Notes: generated by a model not told the origin, from the sequence alone. Numbered from the stretch's first letter, positions 34,574 to 44,276 are shown. The stretch: DNA of 64,000 nt from Natrarchaeobaculum aegyptiacum (GCF_002156705.1 NZ_CP019893.1:1-64000), one strand, 5' to 3'. A program made the numbers and translations.

Positions 34574-35587
34574 TCAGGTGCTCGTTGGCTCGAGTTCCTC
34601 CCAGTGATCGTCGAGGACGTTCACCGCGGCGAGCAGGGCGCCGAGCAGGACTGGTCCGAAGAACAGGCCCATGATCCCGAACCCGTAGATGCCACCGAGG
34701 ACGCCGAGGATGATGATCGCCGGGCTGAGTTGGGCGTAGCGGTCGACGACGATCGGGCGGAGGTAGTCGTCCGTCAGCCCGACGATGATCAGGCTGTAGA
34801 TGCCGAGTGCGATCGCGAGGATTGGCTCGCCGGTCACGAAGAGGTAGCCGACGGCGGGGCCCCACACGAGGAATGCGCCGACCAGCGGGACGATCGCGAG
34901 GACGATCATCACGAACGTCCAGAACACCGCGTTCGGGATACCCGTCGCGATAAATCCGAGGCCACCCATTGCGCCCTGTGCGATCGCGATCAGGACGTGG
35001 CCGGCGAGAACTGCCCACATCACCTCGTCGAGCGCGGCGTACAGGTCGTCCTGTACGTCGTCGGGCAACGGCGTCCGACCGCGAAGCCACTCGAGGAGCG
35101 CGTCGCCTTCCTTGAGCAGGTAGTAGAGCAAGAACAGCGTCAGGCCGAGGCCGATCACCGTGTGGGTGACGAGGCCGAACCACGCGGTCGTCTGGTCGAC
35201 GAGGATGCTCCCGATCTCCTGTGCCGAGTCGGCCACCGCCCCCACGATGTCGACGTCGATGCCGAGTTCGTCTTCGACCCAGCCTTCGAGTTCGGCGACG
35301 CCGACGTCGTCCGGGTCGACGTTCTGGAGAACGTTCGCGGCGTCGTCGGCGACGAAAACGGCCACGATCGCGAACGGGACGATGAATCCGACGAGCGCGA
35401 GAACGAGGAGCGCGAACGCGGCGACCCCGGCCGGGACGACGGTCTCGAGTCGTCGCTGCAGCGGCGTCAGGACGAACGCGATGAGGACCGCTGCCAGCAC
35501 GTATCCGAGGAACGGCGCGACCAGTTGCCACGAGAAGTACGCGAAGACGACGACGAGAACGAGCAGGTACCCTTTGCTCCGGTTCAC
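34574..35587 (-). CDS. AI-2E family transporter (PerM/YdiK-like)
   Basis: 337 residues with about eight transmembrane segments. The C-terminal segment IMGLFFGPVLLGALLAAVNVL and the central periplasmic-type loop are family features. Members export small molecules, or act as Na+/H+ antiporters in some extremophiles, so the substrate is uncertain. The frame is open to 35938, but a GTG at 35587, preceded by GGAGGTG, gives a start directly before the first membrane helix (GYLLVLVVVFAYFSWQLV). The upstream extension is basic and rejected. Confidence 0.85.
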   Translation of the reverse strand: MNRSKGYLLVLVVVFAYFSWQLVAPFLGYVLAAVLIAFVLTPLQRRLETVVPAGVAAFALLVLALVGFIVPFAIVAVFVADDAANVLQNVDPDDVGVAELEGWVEDELGIDVDIVGAVADSAQEIGSILVDQTTAWFGLVTHTVIGLGLTLFLLYYLLKEGDALLEWLRGRTPLPDDVQDDLYAALDEVMWAVLAGHVLIAIAQGAMGGLGFIATGIPNAVFWTFVMIVLAIVPLVGAFLVWGPAVGYLFVTGEPILAIALGIYSLIIVGLTDDYLRPIVVDRYAQLSPAIIILGVLGGIYGFGIMGLFFGPVLLGALLAAVNVLDDHWEELEPTST

Positions 35588-35730
35588 GTGCCTTCGTCCC
35601 ACCTCCGGAGGGATAACGCTGCTACCGACCGGTAACGACGCGTAAGTGTCGTCAACGGATGAACGAGTGAGCACGCCGGCAGCGGGTGTCGGTCGGAGTA
35701 CTTTTGTCGGTTCGACGTCTTCGCTCGCCC

Positions 35731-36582
35731 GTGACAGAAGGCGAGTGGCACGGCGACCGGGCGGCGGTCCTCGAGCGCGACGAGCACACCTGCAGACGAT
35801 GTGGGACGACCGTCGACGAGGACCCCGCTGGATTGCGCCTCTACCCCGTCGGCGACGTTCCCCGTGAGGGGGCGATCCACCAGAGCGCTCTCGTGACCGT
35901 CTGTACTTCCTGTTTCGGCGCGCTCCGGGCCGAGCCACAGGACGGCGGCTACGACGACGCGACGCTGTTCGACCTCGTCCGCAAGGCCACCGAACGCGAG
36001 GGTGTGACCGTCACCGCCGTCGCCGCGTTCGCCTCGTTGACGACCGGACTTCCCGATGCACTCGAGGAGTCGGGTGCTGAGAACGAGGCTGCACCCGCTT
36101 CACCCGCCGATATCGCCGACATCGCTGCAGAATATCGACAGGCCAGACGCGAGGTCCTGCTCGCCATCGACTCCGTCGACGCGACCCTCGAGCACCTCCA
36201 CGCGGTCGACTCCGACGCGCTCGAGGCCGACCTCGCCGACGCCCTGCGGGAATTTACGGGGACGACGACCAAACTCCAGTCGGAACTCCGCGGAATCGTC
36301 GCCCTCGGCGAGACCGTCGTCGCCGGGCTCGAGCGCTGCCCCGGCTGTTTCGATCCGCTGGTGCCGGGTAACCATATCTGTGCGGTCTGCGGGCTCGAGC
36401 GCGTCGACGTCGACGACTGGACGACGACGGACGAAGCCGGCGAACGTGTCGTTCAGTTCGAGGCGCTCTACGGCGCGATCAACCAGACGCTGCAGACGGC
36501 CTCTGGAACGACCGAGGCGTTGACCGAACGGACGGCGATCGTCGCCGAGCAGTTGCAGTCGGAGCAAGCGAGACTCGAGTGA
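35731..36582 (+). CDS. HNH-like zinc-finger protein with C-terminal zinc ribbon
   Basis: About 283 residues. The N-terminus resembles HNH nucleases in haloarchaea: VLERDEHTCRRCGTT, then HQSALVTVCTSC. The middle (about 110-200) is predicted coiled-coil or helical. A second Cys cluster, CPGCF and CAVCGLE, follows and the C-terminus is helical. Whether the catalytic His-Asn-His set is complete cannot be confirmed; the first His is in IHQSAL. GTG 35731 is the preferred start (reads M-TEGEWHGDRAAVLERD), since the upstream ATG at 35686 adds a non-acidic stretch. It diverges from the AI-2E gene. Confidence 0.65.
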   Translation: MTEGEWHGDRAAVLERDEHTCRRCGTTVDEDPAGLRLYPVGDVPREGAIHQSALVTVCTSCFGALRAEPQDGGYDDATLFDLVRKATEREGVTVTAVAAFASLTTGLPDALEESGAENEAAPASPADIADIAAEYRQARREVLLAIDSVDATLEHLHAVDSDALEADLADALREFTGTTTKLQSELRGIVALGETVVAGLERCPGCFDPLVPGNHICAVCGLERVDVDDWTTTDEAGERVVQFEALYGAINQTLQTASGTTEALTERTAIVAEQLQSEQARLE

Positions 36583-36598
36583 GAATACAGCGACTGAG

Positions 36599-37327
36599 CT
36601 ACAGCCGAGTGGCGGCCTCGAGCGTGATGTCGATCGCTCGGCCGACGTTGTTCTTCGCCTTTTCGGGGAGTTCGTCCTCGTCGGTCTCGGTCCCCTTCTG
36701 GGTGCCCTCGACGAGGTTGCCGTCGACGGTACAGATCGCGCCGGCACGCAGGCCGTTGCGTCGGGCGAGGGTGAAGATCGCAGCGGCTTCCATCTCGACG
36801 GCGAGCATGCCTGCGGCCTCCCACTCGGCGACGTACTCGTCGGTCTCGGCGTAGAAGGCGTCGTCCGTGGTGATCGGGCCGACGTGGACATCTTCGCCGT
36901 TTGCCTCGGCGGCATCGACCAGCGCCGAGAGGACCTCGTAGTCGGGGACTGCCGGGTACTCGACGTTCTCGTATCGCTTGGTCGTCCCCTCGTCTTTGGC
37001 CGCACCCGTTGCGACGATCATGTCGCCGATCTCGATCCCCGACTGGAGCGCACCCGTCGTGCCGACGCGAAGGAAGGTCTCGACGCCGACGTTCGCCAGT
37101 TCCTCGACGGCGATGGCTGCCGACGGACTCCCGATGCCGGTCGAACAGATCGTCAGGTCGCGACCGTCGTAGGTCGCGTTGACCAGTCTGTACTCGCGGT
37201 TTTCTGCGACCACTTCGGCCTCGTCACAGTGGTCAGCAATTCGATCGACACGGCCCGGATCACCGGGGACGAGCGCCAGGTCCGTCAGATCGCCTTCCTC
37301 GACGAGCAGGTGCGGTTGCGTTCCCAT
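36599..37327 (-). CDS. udp: Nucleoside phosphorylase, uridine phosphorylase family
   Basis: 242 residues. Family features are VPGDPGRVDRIAD near the N-terminus, ICSTGIGSPSAAIAVEELA in the phosphate/ribose-binding region, VGTTGALQSGI, and AVEMEAAAIFTLARRNGL near the nucleoside site. It cleaves nucleosides with phosphate to a base and ribose-1-phosphate. Nearby genes encode a PfkB kinase, ribose-1,5-bisphosphate isomerase and DeoC, supporting nucleoside catabolism. Actual nucleoside specificity (uridine or guanosine type) is not settled. ATG 37327 was chosen; the 40-residue upstream extension is Arg/Gly-rich shadow. Confidence 0.9.
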   Translation of the reverse strand: MGTQPHLLVEEGDLTDLALVPGDPGRVDRIADHCDEAEVVAENREYRLVNATYDGRDLTICSTGIGSPSAAIAVEELANVGVETFLRVGTTGALQSGIEIGDMIVATGAAKDEGTTKRYENVEYPAVPDYEVLSALVDAAEANGEDVHVGPITTDDAFYAETDEYVAEWEAAGMLAVEMEAAAIFTLARRNGLRAGAICTVDGNLVEGTQKGTETDEDELPEKAKNNVGRAIDITLEAATRL

Positions 37328-37443
37328 AGCACGGGCTTTGCCCGGTGGCGAGAAAAATCGTTCGAGAGACGGCGGGGGCGGGGACCGTCGCCCGCACCCG
37401 GTTCTCCCCACGTCGCGTGCTCCTCGCCCCCGTTCGCAACCGC

Positions 37444-37776
37444 TCACTCGAGCGGGCAGATCTCGACCGTGCCTGACTCGACCCTGACCAGTGCGTCGTC
37501 GACGACGAACTCGACACGCCGAACCGATCGGTCGGTTCCGCGCGCAGCCTCGGTCGGTGTCTCGACGCCGCTTCGTGAGTTCGTAAAGAACGCGTCGAGG
37601 GCTTCCGGATCCACGTGGTCGTAGAGGGGGACGCTCGAGCCGAGGACGTCTTCCTGACGGTACTCGGCGAGGGCGGTGGCGACGGCGATACTGGGCGATT
37701 CTCCCTTCGAACGATCGTAGCGGACGCGCTGACCGGCCGGGCGCCCATTGGAGTCACAGATCCTTCCTTCCGTCAT
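37444..37776 (-). CDS. HalOD1 output domain protein (divergent)
   Basis: 110 residues. The central segment VPLYDHVDPEALDAFF and the hairpin VEFVVDDALVRVESGTVEI match the HalOD1 pattern, with an N-terminal helix SIAVATALAEYRQED in place. It lacks the usual PPAYDP spelling. Third HalOD1 protein in the window, upstream of the nucleoside phosphorylase on the same strand with a 116-base gap. It might regulate or simply neighbour that gene. Confidence 0.7.
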   Translation of the reverse strand: MTEGRICDSNGRPAGQRVRYDRSKGESPSIAVATALAEYRQEDVLGSSVPLYDHVDPEALDAFFTNSRSGVETPTEAARGTDRSVRRVEFVVDDALVRVESGTVEICPLE

Positions 37777-37939
37777 GTCTCTCAGTCACGTCGCCGTGAC
37801 GTGCTATCTGTGTGACCAACGTCCCGACTCATATAGTTACCGTCAGACGACACCTGATGAGAACCGGATTCCGGTCGGTAGGCGGCCCTTAACCCCACTA
37901 TCTACCGTGAAATGTGGTGTGACGTCGCACGACATAATG

Positions 37940-38821
37940 TCACCATCGAGACTCGAGAAACGCCCCGACGCGGTCCACGCTGGGAACGTGCTGGGTCCCC
38001 GTTCGTCGTGCCGCGAGTGCGCCACAGGCGTTTGCGTACTCGAGTGCGCGCTCGAATCCACCGCCGTCGATCCTGACCGCGATGAAACCGGCGGCGAAGG
38101 CGTCGCCCGCGCCCGCGGTGTCGACGGGGTCGACGTCGAATCCGGCGTGCTCGCAGGTTCCAGACGGTGAATGGACCACTGCGCCGTCGCTGCCGCGTTT
38201 CTCGACGACCACGCGGTCGGCGTACGGCGAGTCGACGTACTCGCCGTCGAACAGGGCTGTCACCTCGTTTCCGTTGGCGAAGATCACGTCGCTGGCTGCC
38301 AGGACCTCGTCGTACTGCCGGTCTGCGACCCGGCGCCCGGGATCGAAACTGACCGTCACGCCAGCCTCGCGAGCGAGCGTCGCGATTCGAGCGGCCGTCT
38401 CCGGCCGTTGACTCGTCAGGTGGACGTGGTCGGCCGACTGCACTCGATCGGGATCGACCTGCGACGGTCTGATCGCTTCGTTGTCACCGTTCCCGCCGAG
38501 GATCGCGACTTCGCCGCCGTCGTCGACGAGCAGGTATTTCACCGCCGTCTCGCCGCCTTCGACCGTCCGAACGCCCTCGAGGTCGACGCCGGTGCGCTCG
38601 AGTTCGCGGCGGGCGAGCAGTCCGTGGTCGTCGTCGCCGACGCTCCCGACGAGGGCAGTGTCGACCTCGAGGGCGGCGAGCGCCGCGGCGACGTTGGCGG
38701 CGCTGCCGCCGCCGGACTGGTGTCGCGAGCGAATTCGTGACTCGCCGTCGGGAGCGGGCAACCGGTCGACGCGCAGGGTCACGTCCCAGTTGACGTGGCC
38801 GGCGGTGAGCACGGTGACCAT
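37940..38821 (-). CDS. PfkB/ribokinase family sugar or sugar-phosphate kinase
   Basis: 293 residues. PfkB signature 1 is GGGSAANVAAALAALE and signature 2, with the catalytic Asp, is DTAGAGDAFAAGF. Substrate-side segments are GHVNWDVTLRVDRLPAPD at the N-terminus. In haloarchaea a PfkB member phosphorylates ribose-1-phosphate to ribose-1,5-bisphosphate in the pentose bisphosphate pathway. This gene lies between a nucleoside phosphorylase and ribose-1,5-bisphosphate isomerase and is a good candidate for that activity, but a ribokinase cannot be excluded. ATG 38821 begins the conserved N-terminus; the in-frame extension was rejected. Confidence 0.85.
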   Translation of the reverse strand: MVTVLTAGHVNWDVTLRVDRLPAPDGESRIRSRHQSGGGSAANVAAALAALEVDTALVGSVGDDDHGLLARRELERTGVDLEGVRTVEGGETAVKYLLVDDGGEVAILGGNGDNEAIRPSQVDPDRVQSADHVHLTSQRPETAARIATLAREAGVTVSFDPGRRVADRQYDEVLAASDVIFANGNEVTALFDGEYVDSPYADRVVVEKRGSDGAVVHSPSGTCEHAGFDVDPVDTAGAGDAFAAGFIAVRIDGGGFERALEYANACGALAARRTGTQHVPSVDRVGAFLESRW

Positions 38822-38855
38822 TCGACTTCGAGTAACGGCCGGGCAGGGGAAAAAT

Positions 38856-39677
38856 CTAGCCGACCATGAAGAGCAAGACGTTGTGGACGCCGGGGCCGAG
38901 ACCGACGGCGGCGATGAACGCAAGCAGCAGCCTCGCCTGCCGGGGGGCTTCCCTGACGAACTCACGGAAGAGCCCCAGTACGACCAGCGCGAGCACGACC
39001 TTCACGAGGACGAACAGCCAGCCAGCACCGACGTACTCGGCGGTCGGCAGTCCCCCGGCAGTCTCGAGGACGAGCCGAGAGAGCGGGACCTCCTCGTGTG
39101 CGCCGAGGACGTCGTAGCCGACGGCGGTCGTGACGCCGTCGAGGGCGTGCCCGAAGACGACGATGGCGCCGGTGACGCCGGTCGTGGCGGCGACGTCGGT
39201 GAACCAGAGGCCGAGGGCGAGCCACGCGAGCGCAGTGACGATACCGGCGACGACGGTCGCGATGACCGGCCAGAACGGCTGGAACGTGCCGACCTCGAGG
39301 CTCGTCACGATCGCGAACATCGCGAAGACGACGAAGAAGCCGGTCCCGGTGATACCGAGGAACCGCTCGATCGTCGGCTGGAGTCCAGCGGCGTGAAGCA
39401 GGATGCCGCCGATCCAGGCGAGGCCGGCGACGACCGCGGAGACGAGGTAAACGCTCGGCGTCGCGAACATGATGGCGATCTCCGGCGGATAGGCCTCGAG
39501 CCGGTGCAAGACGTGCAACGTCGATCCGAACATCATCCACGGCGTAAACGCGAGCACCGTCCGGTCGGTCACCGGCGGGTCGAGCGACCACAGGAACGCG
39601 ACCACCCCACCGAGGATCACGAGCGTGGGCCCGAGAAGGTACCACGGTGGCAGCACGAACCCCTCTGGAAGGACCAT
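38856..39677 (-). CDS. DUF63 family membrane protein
   Basis: 273 residues with about eight transmembrane helices and the DUF63 features: an N-terminal PEGFVLPPWYLLGPTL, the AFTPWMMFGSTLHVL segment, and ATTVGYDVLGAHEEVPLSR-like loops with GHALDGVTTAVGYD. The archaeal family has no known function. It ends 34 bases before the PfkB gene start on the same strand and may be co-transcribed. Confidence 0.85.
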   Translation of the reverse strand: MVLPEGFVLPPWYLLGPTLVILGGVVAFLWSLDPPVTDRTVLAFTPWMMFGSTLHVLHRLEAYPPEIAIMFATPSVYLVSAVVAGLAWIGGILLHAAGLQPTIERFLGITGTGFFVVFAMFAIVTSLEVGTFQPFWPVIATVVAGIVTALAWLALGLWFTDVAATTGVTGAIVVFGHALDGVTTAVGYDVLGAHEEVPLSRLVLETAGGLPTAEYVGAGWLFVLVKVVLALVVLGLFREFVREAPRQARLLLAFIAAVGLGPGVHNVLLFMVG

Positions 39678-39815
39678 GGTCCTACTGGTCGGGACCAGTG
39701 ACTAACACGTTTCGGTTGCGGTTGGGGTTACTGTTAGGCCCTCGAGTGAAAAAACGAGCGTTGCAGGGGTGCTCGAGGCCGGCCGGATCCGTGAGTTTGC
39801 TCGAGTCGCCCGCGG

Positions 39816-40793
39816 TCAGGGTCGCCAGGGCTCGCCGGTCGAGTGGCCGAACAGTTCGCGCATGAGGACGACGATGCTCTCGGGTGGGAACTGCCCGCGT
39901 TCTGTCACGATCGCGTCGACGTGTCGCGGTGGCGTGACGTCGAACGCCGGGTTCTCGACGGTCAGCCCGTCTGGATCGCTCTCGCCGACGATCTCGGCGC
40001 GTTCTTCGTCCGAGAGGACTTCGGATTCGGCGCGTCGCTCGATCTCGACGGTGTGACCGGTCATCGTGTCCGGATGCAGTTTGATCGTCTGGGCGGCGAC
40101 CACCACGGGCACGCCGCGCTCGCGGGCCATCACTGCCAGCCCGCTGGTGCCGATCTTGTTGACCACGCTGCCGTCGGCGGCGATGCTGTCGGCACCGACG
40201 AGGACGTGATCGGCCCGCTCGAGCGACCGCCGGGCAGCGTTGTCGACGACGAGCGACACCGGGACGCCCCACTCGCGCAACTCGCGGGCGGTGATGTGAC
40301 CCTGCTTGCGGGGCCGGGTCTCCTTGACGATGGCCTCGATTTCCTTTCCCTCCTCGAGGGCGGCCTCGACGCAGGCGAGGGCGTCGGTCGAGTGACAGTG
40401 CGTGAGGACGACGTCGCCGTCGCGCAGTCGGTTGGCGCCGACCTCCCCGAGGCGAGACTGGGCCTGCTCGAGATCGGTGCGGAACTCCTCGGCGTGTGCG
40501 ATCGTAGACGACCGGAGGTCCGAGACGGTCGTCCCCTCCATCCCGTGGAGGACGTACCGGAGGGCGTTCGGGAGGCTCACCGCGGTCGGTCGCGTCTCGT
40601 AGAGGGTCCGTGCAGCCCGGCGGAGCGCCGCGCGAAACGCCTCGGGACTGCCGGCGTCCGTCTGTCTCGCCTGGGTAGCGAGTGCCTCGGCAGCCGCGTC
40701 GGCGATCGCCGCGGCACCGCGAATCTCCATCTCGGCGATCGCCCGCGCGGTCTCCTCGACGGCCGGGTCGACGCGGGCGTCAGCTGGTGCCAT
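39816..40793 (-). CDS. Ribose-1,5-bisphosphate isomerase (eIF2B-related family)
   Basis: 325 residues. The sequence matches archaeal R15P isomerases: LTHCHSTDALACVEAA, ETRPRKQGHITARELREWGVPV, VDNAARRSLERADHVLVGADSIAADGSVVNKIGTSGLA, and the C-terminal ENPAFDVTPPRHVDAIVTE. It converts ribose-1,5-bisphosphate to ribulose-1,5-bisphosphate, feeding type III RuBisCO or a phosphatase, and so links nucleosides to central carbon metabolism. RuBisCO is not in the window. ATG 40793 was chosen over the Arg-rich upstream extension to 41066. Divergent from deoC (116 bases apart). Confidence 0.92.
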   Translation of the reverse strand: MAPADARVDPAVEETARAIAEMEIRGAAAIADAAAEALATQARQTDAGSPEAFRAALRRAARTLYETRPTAVSLPNALRYVLHGMEGTTVSDLRSSTIAHAEEFRTDLEQAQSRLGEVGANRLRDGDVVLTHCHSTDALACVEAALEEGKEIEAIVKETRPRKQGHITARELREWGVPVSLVVDNAARRSLERADHVLVGADSIAADGSVVNKIGTSGLAVMARERGVPVVVAAQTIKLHPDTMTGHTVEIERRAESEVLSDEERAEIVGESDPDGLTVENPAFDVTPPRHVDAIVTERGQFPPESIVVLMRELFGHSTGEPWRP

Positions 40794-40909
40794 GGGGTGG
40801 CATTCCCGCCGAGCGGTGAAAAACGATCGGGCGGTCGACGAACTGGGAAGTGCGACCGGGGAAGCGAACGATCGATCGGATTTTTGCCCTCCCGGAAACT
40901 CTCTCCGCC

Positions 40910-41584
40910 ATGGACCAGAGCGACCTCGCCCCGCTGATCGATCATACCGTTCTCGGGCCCGAGACGACCCCCGCAGACGTCCAGCGAGTCCTCGGGGAGG
41001 CCGCCGAGTACGGGATGAACGCCTGCATCCCGCCGTTTGCGGTCGAGTCGGCCGCCCGGCAGGCACCGGACGTGACGATCGCCACGGTCGTCGGGTTCCC
41101 CCACGGACAGCACGACCACGACGTGAAGCGCCGCGAAGGTGTCCTCGCCTGGAAGGCGGGCGCTGACGAACTCGACGTCGTGGTCAACGTCGGCCTCCTG
41201 AAAGCCGGCGAAGACGACCGCGTCCGGGCGGAACTCGCGGAACTGGTCGCCGCCGTTCCGGTACCGGTGAAGGTCATCGTCGAGGCACCGCTGCTCACCG
41301 ACGATGAACTCCACCGGGCCTGCGAGGCCGCCGTCGCAGCGGACGCGACGATGGTCAAGACCGCGACGGGGTTCGCCGATCCGAACGCCGCAGCGCGCGT
41401 CGACGACGACGCAACTCCCGGCGCGACGATCGCCGACGTCGAACTGATGAGCGAGTACCTTCCCGTCAAGGCCAGCGGCGGCATCGGCAGCTACGACCGG
41501 GCGATGGCAATGCTCGAGGCGGGCGCCGAGCGCATCGGTGCCTCGAGTGGCGTCGCCATTCTCGAGGGGGCACCGGAGCCGTGA
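40910..41584 (+). CDS. deoC: Deoxyribose-phosphate aldolase
   Basis: 224 residues, TIM-barrel aldolase splitting 2-deoxyribose-5-phosphate into acetaldehyde and glyceraldehyde-3-phosphate. Key segments: [35 protein letters not shown], the Schiff-base Lys in MVKTATGF, and [17 protein letters not shown]. Complete and of normal length. The stop overlaps the GTG start of the next kinase gene, so both are translated together. A TATA-like ATCGGATTTTTGC precedes the start. Confidence 0.95.
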   Translation: MDQSDLAPLIDHTVLGPETTPADVQRVLGEAAEYGMNACIPPFAVESAARQAPDVTIATVVGFPHGQHDHDVKRREGVLAWKAGADELDVVVNVGLLKAGEDDRVRAELAELVAAVPVPVKVIVEAPLLTDDELHRACEAAVAADATMVKTATGFADPNAAARVDDDATPGATIADVELMSEYLPVKASGGIGSYDRAMAMLEAGAERIGASSGVAILEGAPEP

Positions 41585-42597
41585 CCGAGGATATCCTCGT
41601 CGCAGGCGAGACGCTGATCGACTTCCTGCCCGGGCGGCCGGGACCGCTCGCGGACGTCTCCGGGTTCGACCGGCGACCCGGCGGCGCGCCGGCGAACGTC
41701 GCCGTCGCGCTCGCAAAGCTCGAGCGGCCACCGCTGTTCTGGACGCGCGTCGGGACCGATCCATTCGGCCGGTACCTCGAGGGGGTGCTCGAAAGCCACG
41801 ACCTCCCCGACCGGTTCCTCGAGCGCGACCCCGACGCGAAGACGACGCTCGCGTTCGTCACCCACGACGCCGCGGGCGACCGGGCGTTCACCTTCTACCG
41901 GGACGACACCGCGGACACGCGCATGGAACCGGGCCGGGTCCCCGACGAGACGCTCGCGGACCTCGAGTGGGTCCACGCAGGCGGCGTGGCGCTCTCGAGC
42001 GGTCGGTCGCGCGAAGCGACGCTCGACCTGCTCGCGCGGGCGGCCGCGGCAGACTGTACGGTCTCGTTCGATCCGAACGCGCGAGCGGAACTCTGGCCCG
42101 ACGAGGAGACCTTCCGCACTGTCTGCCGTGAGGCCCTCGCCCACGTCGACGTCTGGAAGGCCACCGTCGAGGAACTCGAGGCGCTCGGGTTCGGCGACGG
42201 CGAGGTGCGACCCGAGGAGATCGCACGCGACGCTCTGGCGTTTTCGGACGGGAAAGGCGACGGGAGCGAGTGCGGAGGTGAGGGCCCACACACGGTGCTC
42301 GTCACTCGCGGCGGTGATGGTGCCGTCGCCGTCGCGTCCGAGCGGGCACCGTGGAACGCCACGGGCGAATCGCCGGCTATCGTCGACCACCGCGGATACC
42401 CGGCCGAGGTCGTCGACACGACGGGCGCGGGCGACGCCTTCCTCGCCGGTTCCATCGCTGCCCTGTTCGAGGGACGGCCACTCGAGTCGTCTCTGGCGTT
42501 CGCGAACGCGGTCGCGGCGACGGCGACCACCGCTGCCGGGGCGATGGCCGCGTTGCCCACCCGCGAGGCGGTCGACTCGATGCTCGAGGGTCGCTGA
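41581..42597 (+). CDS. PfkB family carbohydrate kinase (fructokinase-like)
   Basis: 338 residues starting at GTG 41581, which overlaps the deoC stop (GTGA). N-terminus [14 protein letters not shown], signature 1 [15 protein letters not shown], and catalytic signature 2 [13 protein letters not shown] are intact. The pattern is fructokinase-like, but coupling with deoC suggests a role with (deoxy)ribose or another sugar from nucleosides. A short Gly/acidic insertion ([12 protein letters not shown]) lies before the ATP-binding region, as is common in haloarchaeal proteins. Confidence 0.88.
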   Translation: MTEDILVAGETLIDFLPGRPGPLADVSGFDRRPGGAPANVAVALAKLERPPLFWTRVGTDPFGRYLEGVLESHDLPDRFLERDPDAKTTLAFVTHDAAGDRAFTFYRDDTADTRMEPGRVPDETLADLEWVHAGGVALSSGRSREATLDLLARAAAADCTVSFDPNARAELWPDEETFRTVCREALAHVDVWKATVEELEALGFGDGEVRPEEIARDALAFSDGKGDGSECGGEGPHTVLVTRGGDGAVAVASERAPWNATGESPAIVDHRGYPAEVVDTTGAGDAFLAGSIAALFEGRPLESSLAFANAVAATATTAAGAMAALPTREAVDSMLEGR

Positions 42598-42664
42598 CCG
42601 GCCGGATCACCGCTCGGCCGGTGCAAGCAGCCAGCCTAACCGGGCTCGGTCCGCTCGTGGTTGT

Positions 42665-43789
42665 ATGGCCACCAGCGTCCGGGACGCACTCGGATTCGGC
42701 AAACGCGTCGTCGACGGCGTACAGGAGACGAACGTCCCGTTCATGGCCGCGAGCATCGCCTATCAGGCGTTTATTTCGTTGCTCCCGTTGCTCGTACTCG
42801 TGTTCTTTCTGGTGACGATCGTCGGCGACGAGCAGTTCGCCGCGTCGGTGACCGAGACGACCGAGGGTATGCTCCCCGAGAGCGGGCAGCTCCTCATCGA
42901 GGAAGCGATCACGGATTCGCCGGCGACTGCGGGATCGACGCTGCTCGGGGTCGTCGTCCTGCTCTGGGGTTCGCTGAAGATCTTCAGGGGGCTCGACACC
43001 GCATTCTCGGAGATCTTCGGGCCGACGGACGACGGCTCGTTCGTCCGCGACCTGCTCGACGCCCTGATCGTCTTCGGTGCGATCGGCGGTGCCCTGCTCG
43101 CGGCCGCGGCCGCGGGAATCGCATTCGCGTTCGTCCCGGCGTTCCCTTTCGACGGCGTCGTCCAGTCTTCGATCCTCGTCGTCGTCCTCGTGCTCGCGTT
43201 TTTCCCGATGTACTACGTCTTCCCCGACGTCGACGTCTCGCCCAGACAGGTACTCCCCGGCGTGCTCGTCGCCGCCGTCGGCTGGATGGCCCTCCAGTCG
43301 CTCTTTCGGGTCTACGTCGGCTTCGCCGCCGATTCCGACGCCGCCGGCCCGATCGGTGGCATTCTCCTGTTGCTCACGTGGCTCTACTTCGGTGCCCTCG
43401 TGTTGCTCGCTGGCGGCGTCGTCAACGCCGTGGGAACCGGCCACCTCGAGCCGAGCGACGACGAGGACGAGGCAGAGTCGATAGCCGATCCGGACCGCGA
43501 ACCGTTCGTCGACGACGACCAGGTACGCGAACGGCTCAGTACCCGAACAGAACGCCTCGAGCGCGAACGCGACCTCTTGCGTAACGACGTTCGGGCCCAG
43601 CGCTCGCGACGCTACCGACTCGAGGACCGGGTCGACGACCTCGAGTCGACGGTTCGGGACCTCGAACGGGAGAACGAGCGACTCCGGCGGGAGCGTAATC
43701 GGCGGGAGTCCCCGAGCTGGCGACGGTCGCTCCAGAACGCGCTCGCGCACGTCCGTCACGTTCGTGTCGGGTCGGTCGAGCGGGAGTGA
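42665..43789 (+). CDS. YihY/UPF0761 family membrane protein
   Basis: 374 residues. The YihY/BrkB domain occupies about residues 15-265: VPFMAASIAYQAFISLLPLLVLV, a conserved LWGSLKIFRGLDTAFSEIF, PDVDVSPRQVLPGVLVAAVGWM, and LLLLTWLYFGALVLLAGGVVNAV. There are about six transmembrane helices. The C-terminal 110 residues are an acidic region followed by an Arg/Glu-rich coiled coil (RERLSTRTERLERERDLLRND). The family function is not established. Start at ATG 42665 directly before the conserved region. Confidence 0.88.
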   Translation: MATSVRDALGFGKRVVDGVQETNVPFMAASIAYQAFISLLPLLVLVFFLVTIVGDEQFAASVTETTEGMLPESGQLLIEEAITDSPATAGSTLLGVVVLLWGSLKIFRGLDTAFSEIFGPTDDGSFVRDLLDALIVFGAIGGALLAAAAAGIAFAFVPAFPFDGVVQSSILVVVLVLAFFPMYYVFPDVDVSPRQVLPGVLVAAVGWMALQSLFRVYVGFAADSDAAGPIGGILLLLTWLYFGALVLLAGGVVNAVGTGHLEPSDDEDEAESIADPDREPFVDDDQVRERLSTRTERLERERDLLRNDVRAQRSRRYRLEDRVDDLESTVRDLERENERLRRERNRRESPSWRRSLQNALAHVRHVRVGSVERE

Positions 43790-43832
43790 TCGCTGGAACG
43801 GTATCGGGTGAAAGTCGAGACATTGTAGTAGC

Positions 43833-44276
43833 GTGCGCGCACAGCCACAGCCCGTGTCGTATCCCGTCCGGAACGCTCGCGCCCGCATTCTCGAGGACCA
43901 CGACGACGTTATCGGCGAGGTCGAACGATGTGCCGACGCCGTCGCCGCCGCCTGGGACGACGCCGACACGAGAGCGCGCGAGGACGTCACCGACCCCATG
44001 TCCGCAGCACTCGAGGCGACCGGCACACTCGAGCAGCTTCCGGGAGTGCTCGCCGACGCCGTCGAGGCGGCAGGTGGTCACCTTCGAGCGCCGCCGGTCG
44101 CCGCACCGCCGTACGTCGTCGTCACGAGCCGCGGACCGGTACTCCGGGCGACGCTCGAGATGGGGCGGCTCGTGATTCGATTCGACGCCTTCGAGGTGGT
44201 CCGGCACCCGGGGGCCGACGACCCACCGACCTACCGGCGACGGGACGACCTCCGACTGACCGTCAGTCTGGGGTGA
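43833..44276 (+). CDS. Haloarchaeal conserved hypothetical protein
   Basis: 147 residues starting at GTG 43833. An N-terminal helical half (NARARILEDHDDVIGEVERCADAVAAAW) is followed by a beta-rich half (APPYVVVTSRGPVLRATLEMGRLVIRFDAFEV). Composition and codon use are those of a real haloarchaeal gene. No motif of known function; no membrane or signal segment. It is 43 bases downstream of the YihY gene and 34 bases upstream of ybaK on the same strand. Confidence 0.7.
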   Translation: MRAQPQPVSYPVRNARARILEDHDDVIGEVERCADAVAAAWDDADTRAREDVTDPMSAALEATGTLEQLPGVLADAVEAAGGHLRAPPVAAPPYVVVTSRGPVLRATLEMGRLVIRFDAFEVVRHPGADDPPTYRRRDDLRLTVSLG

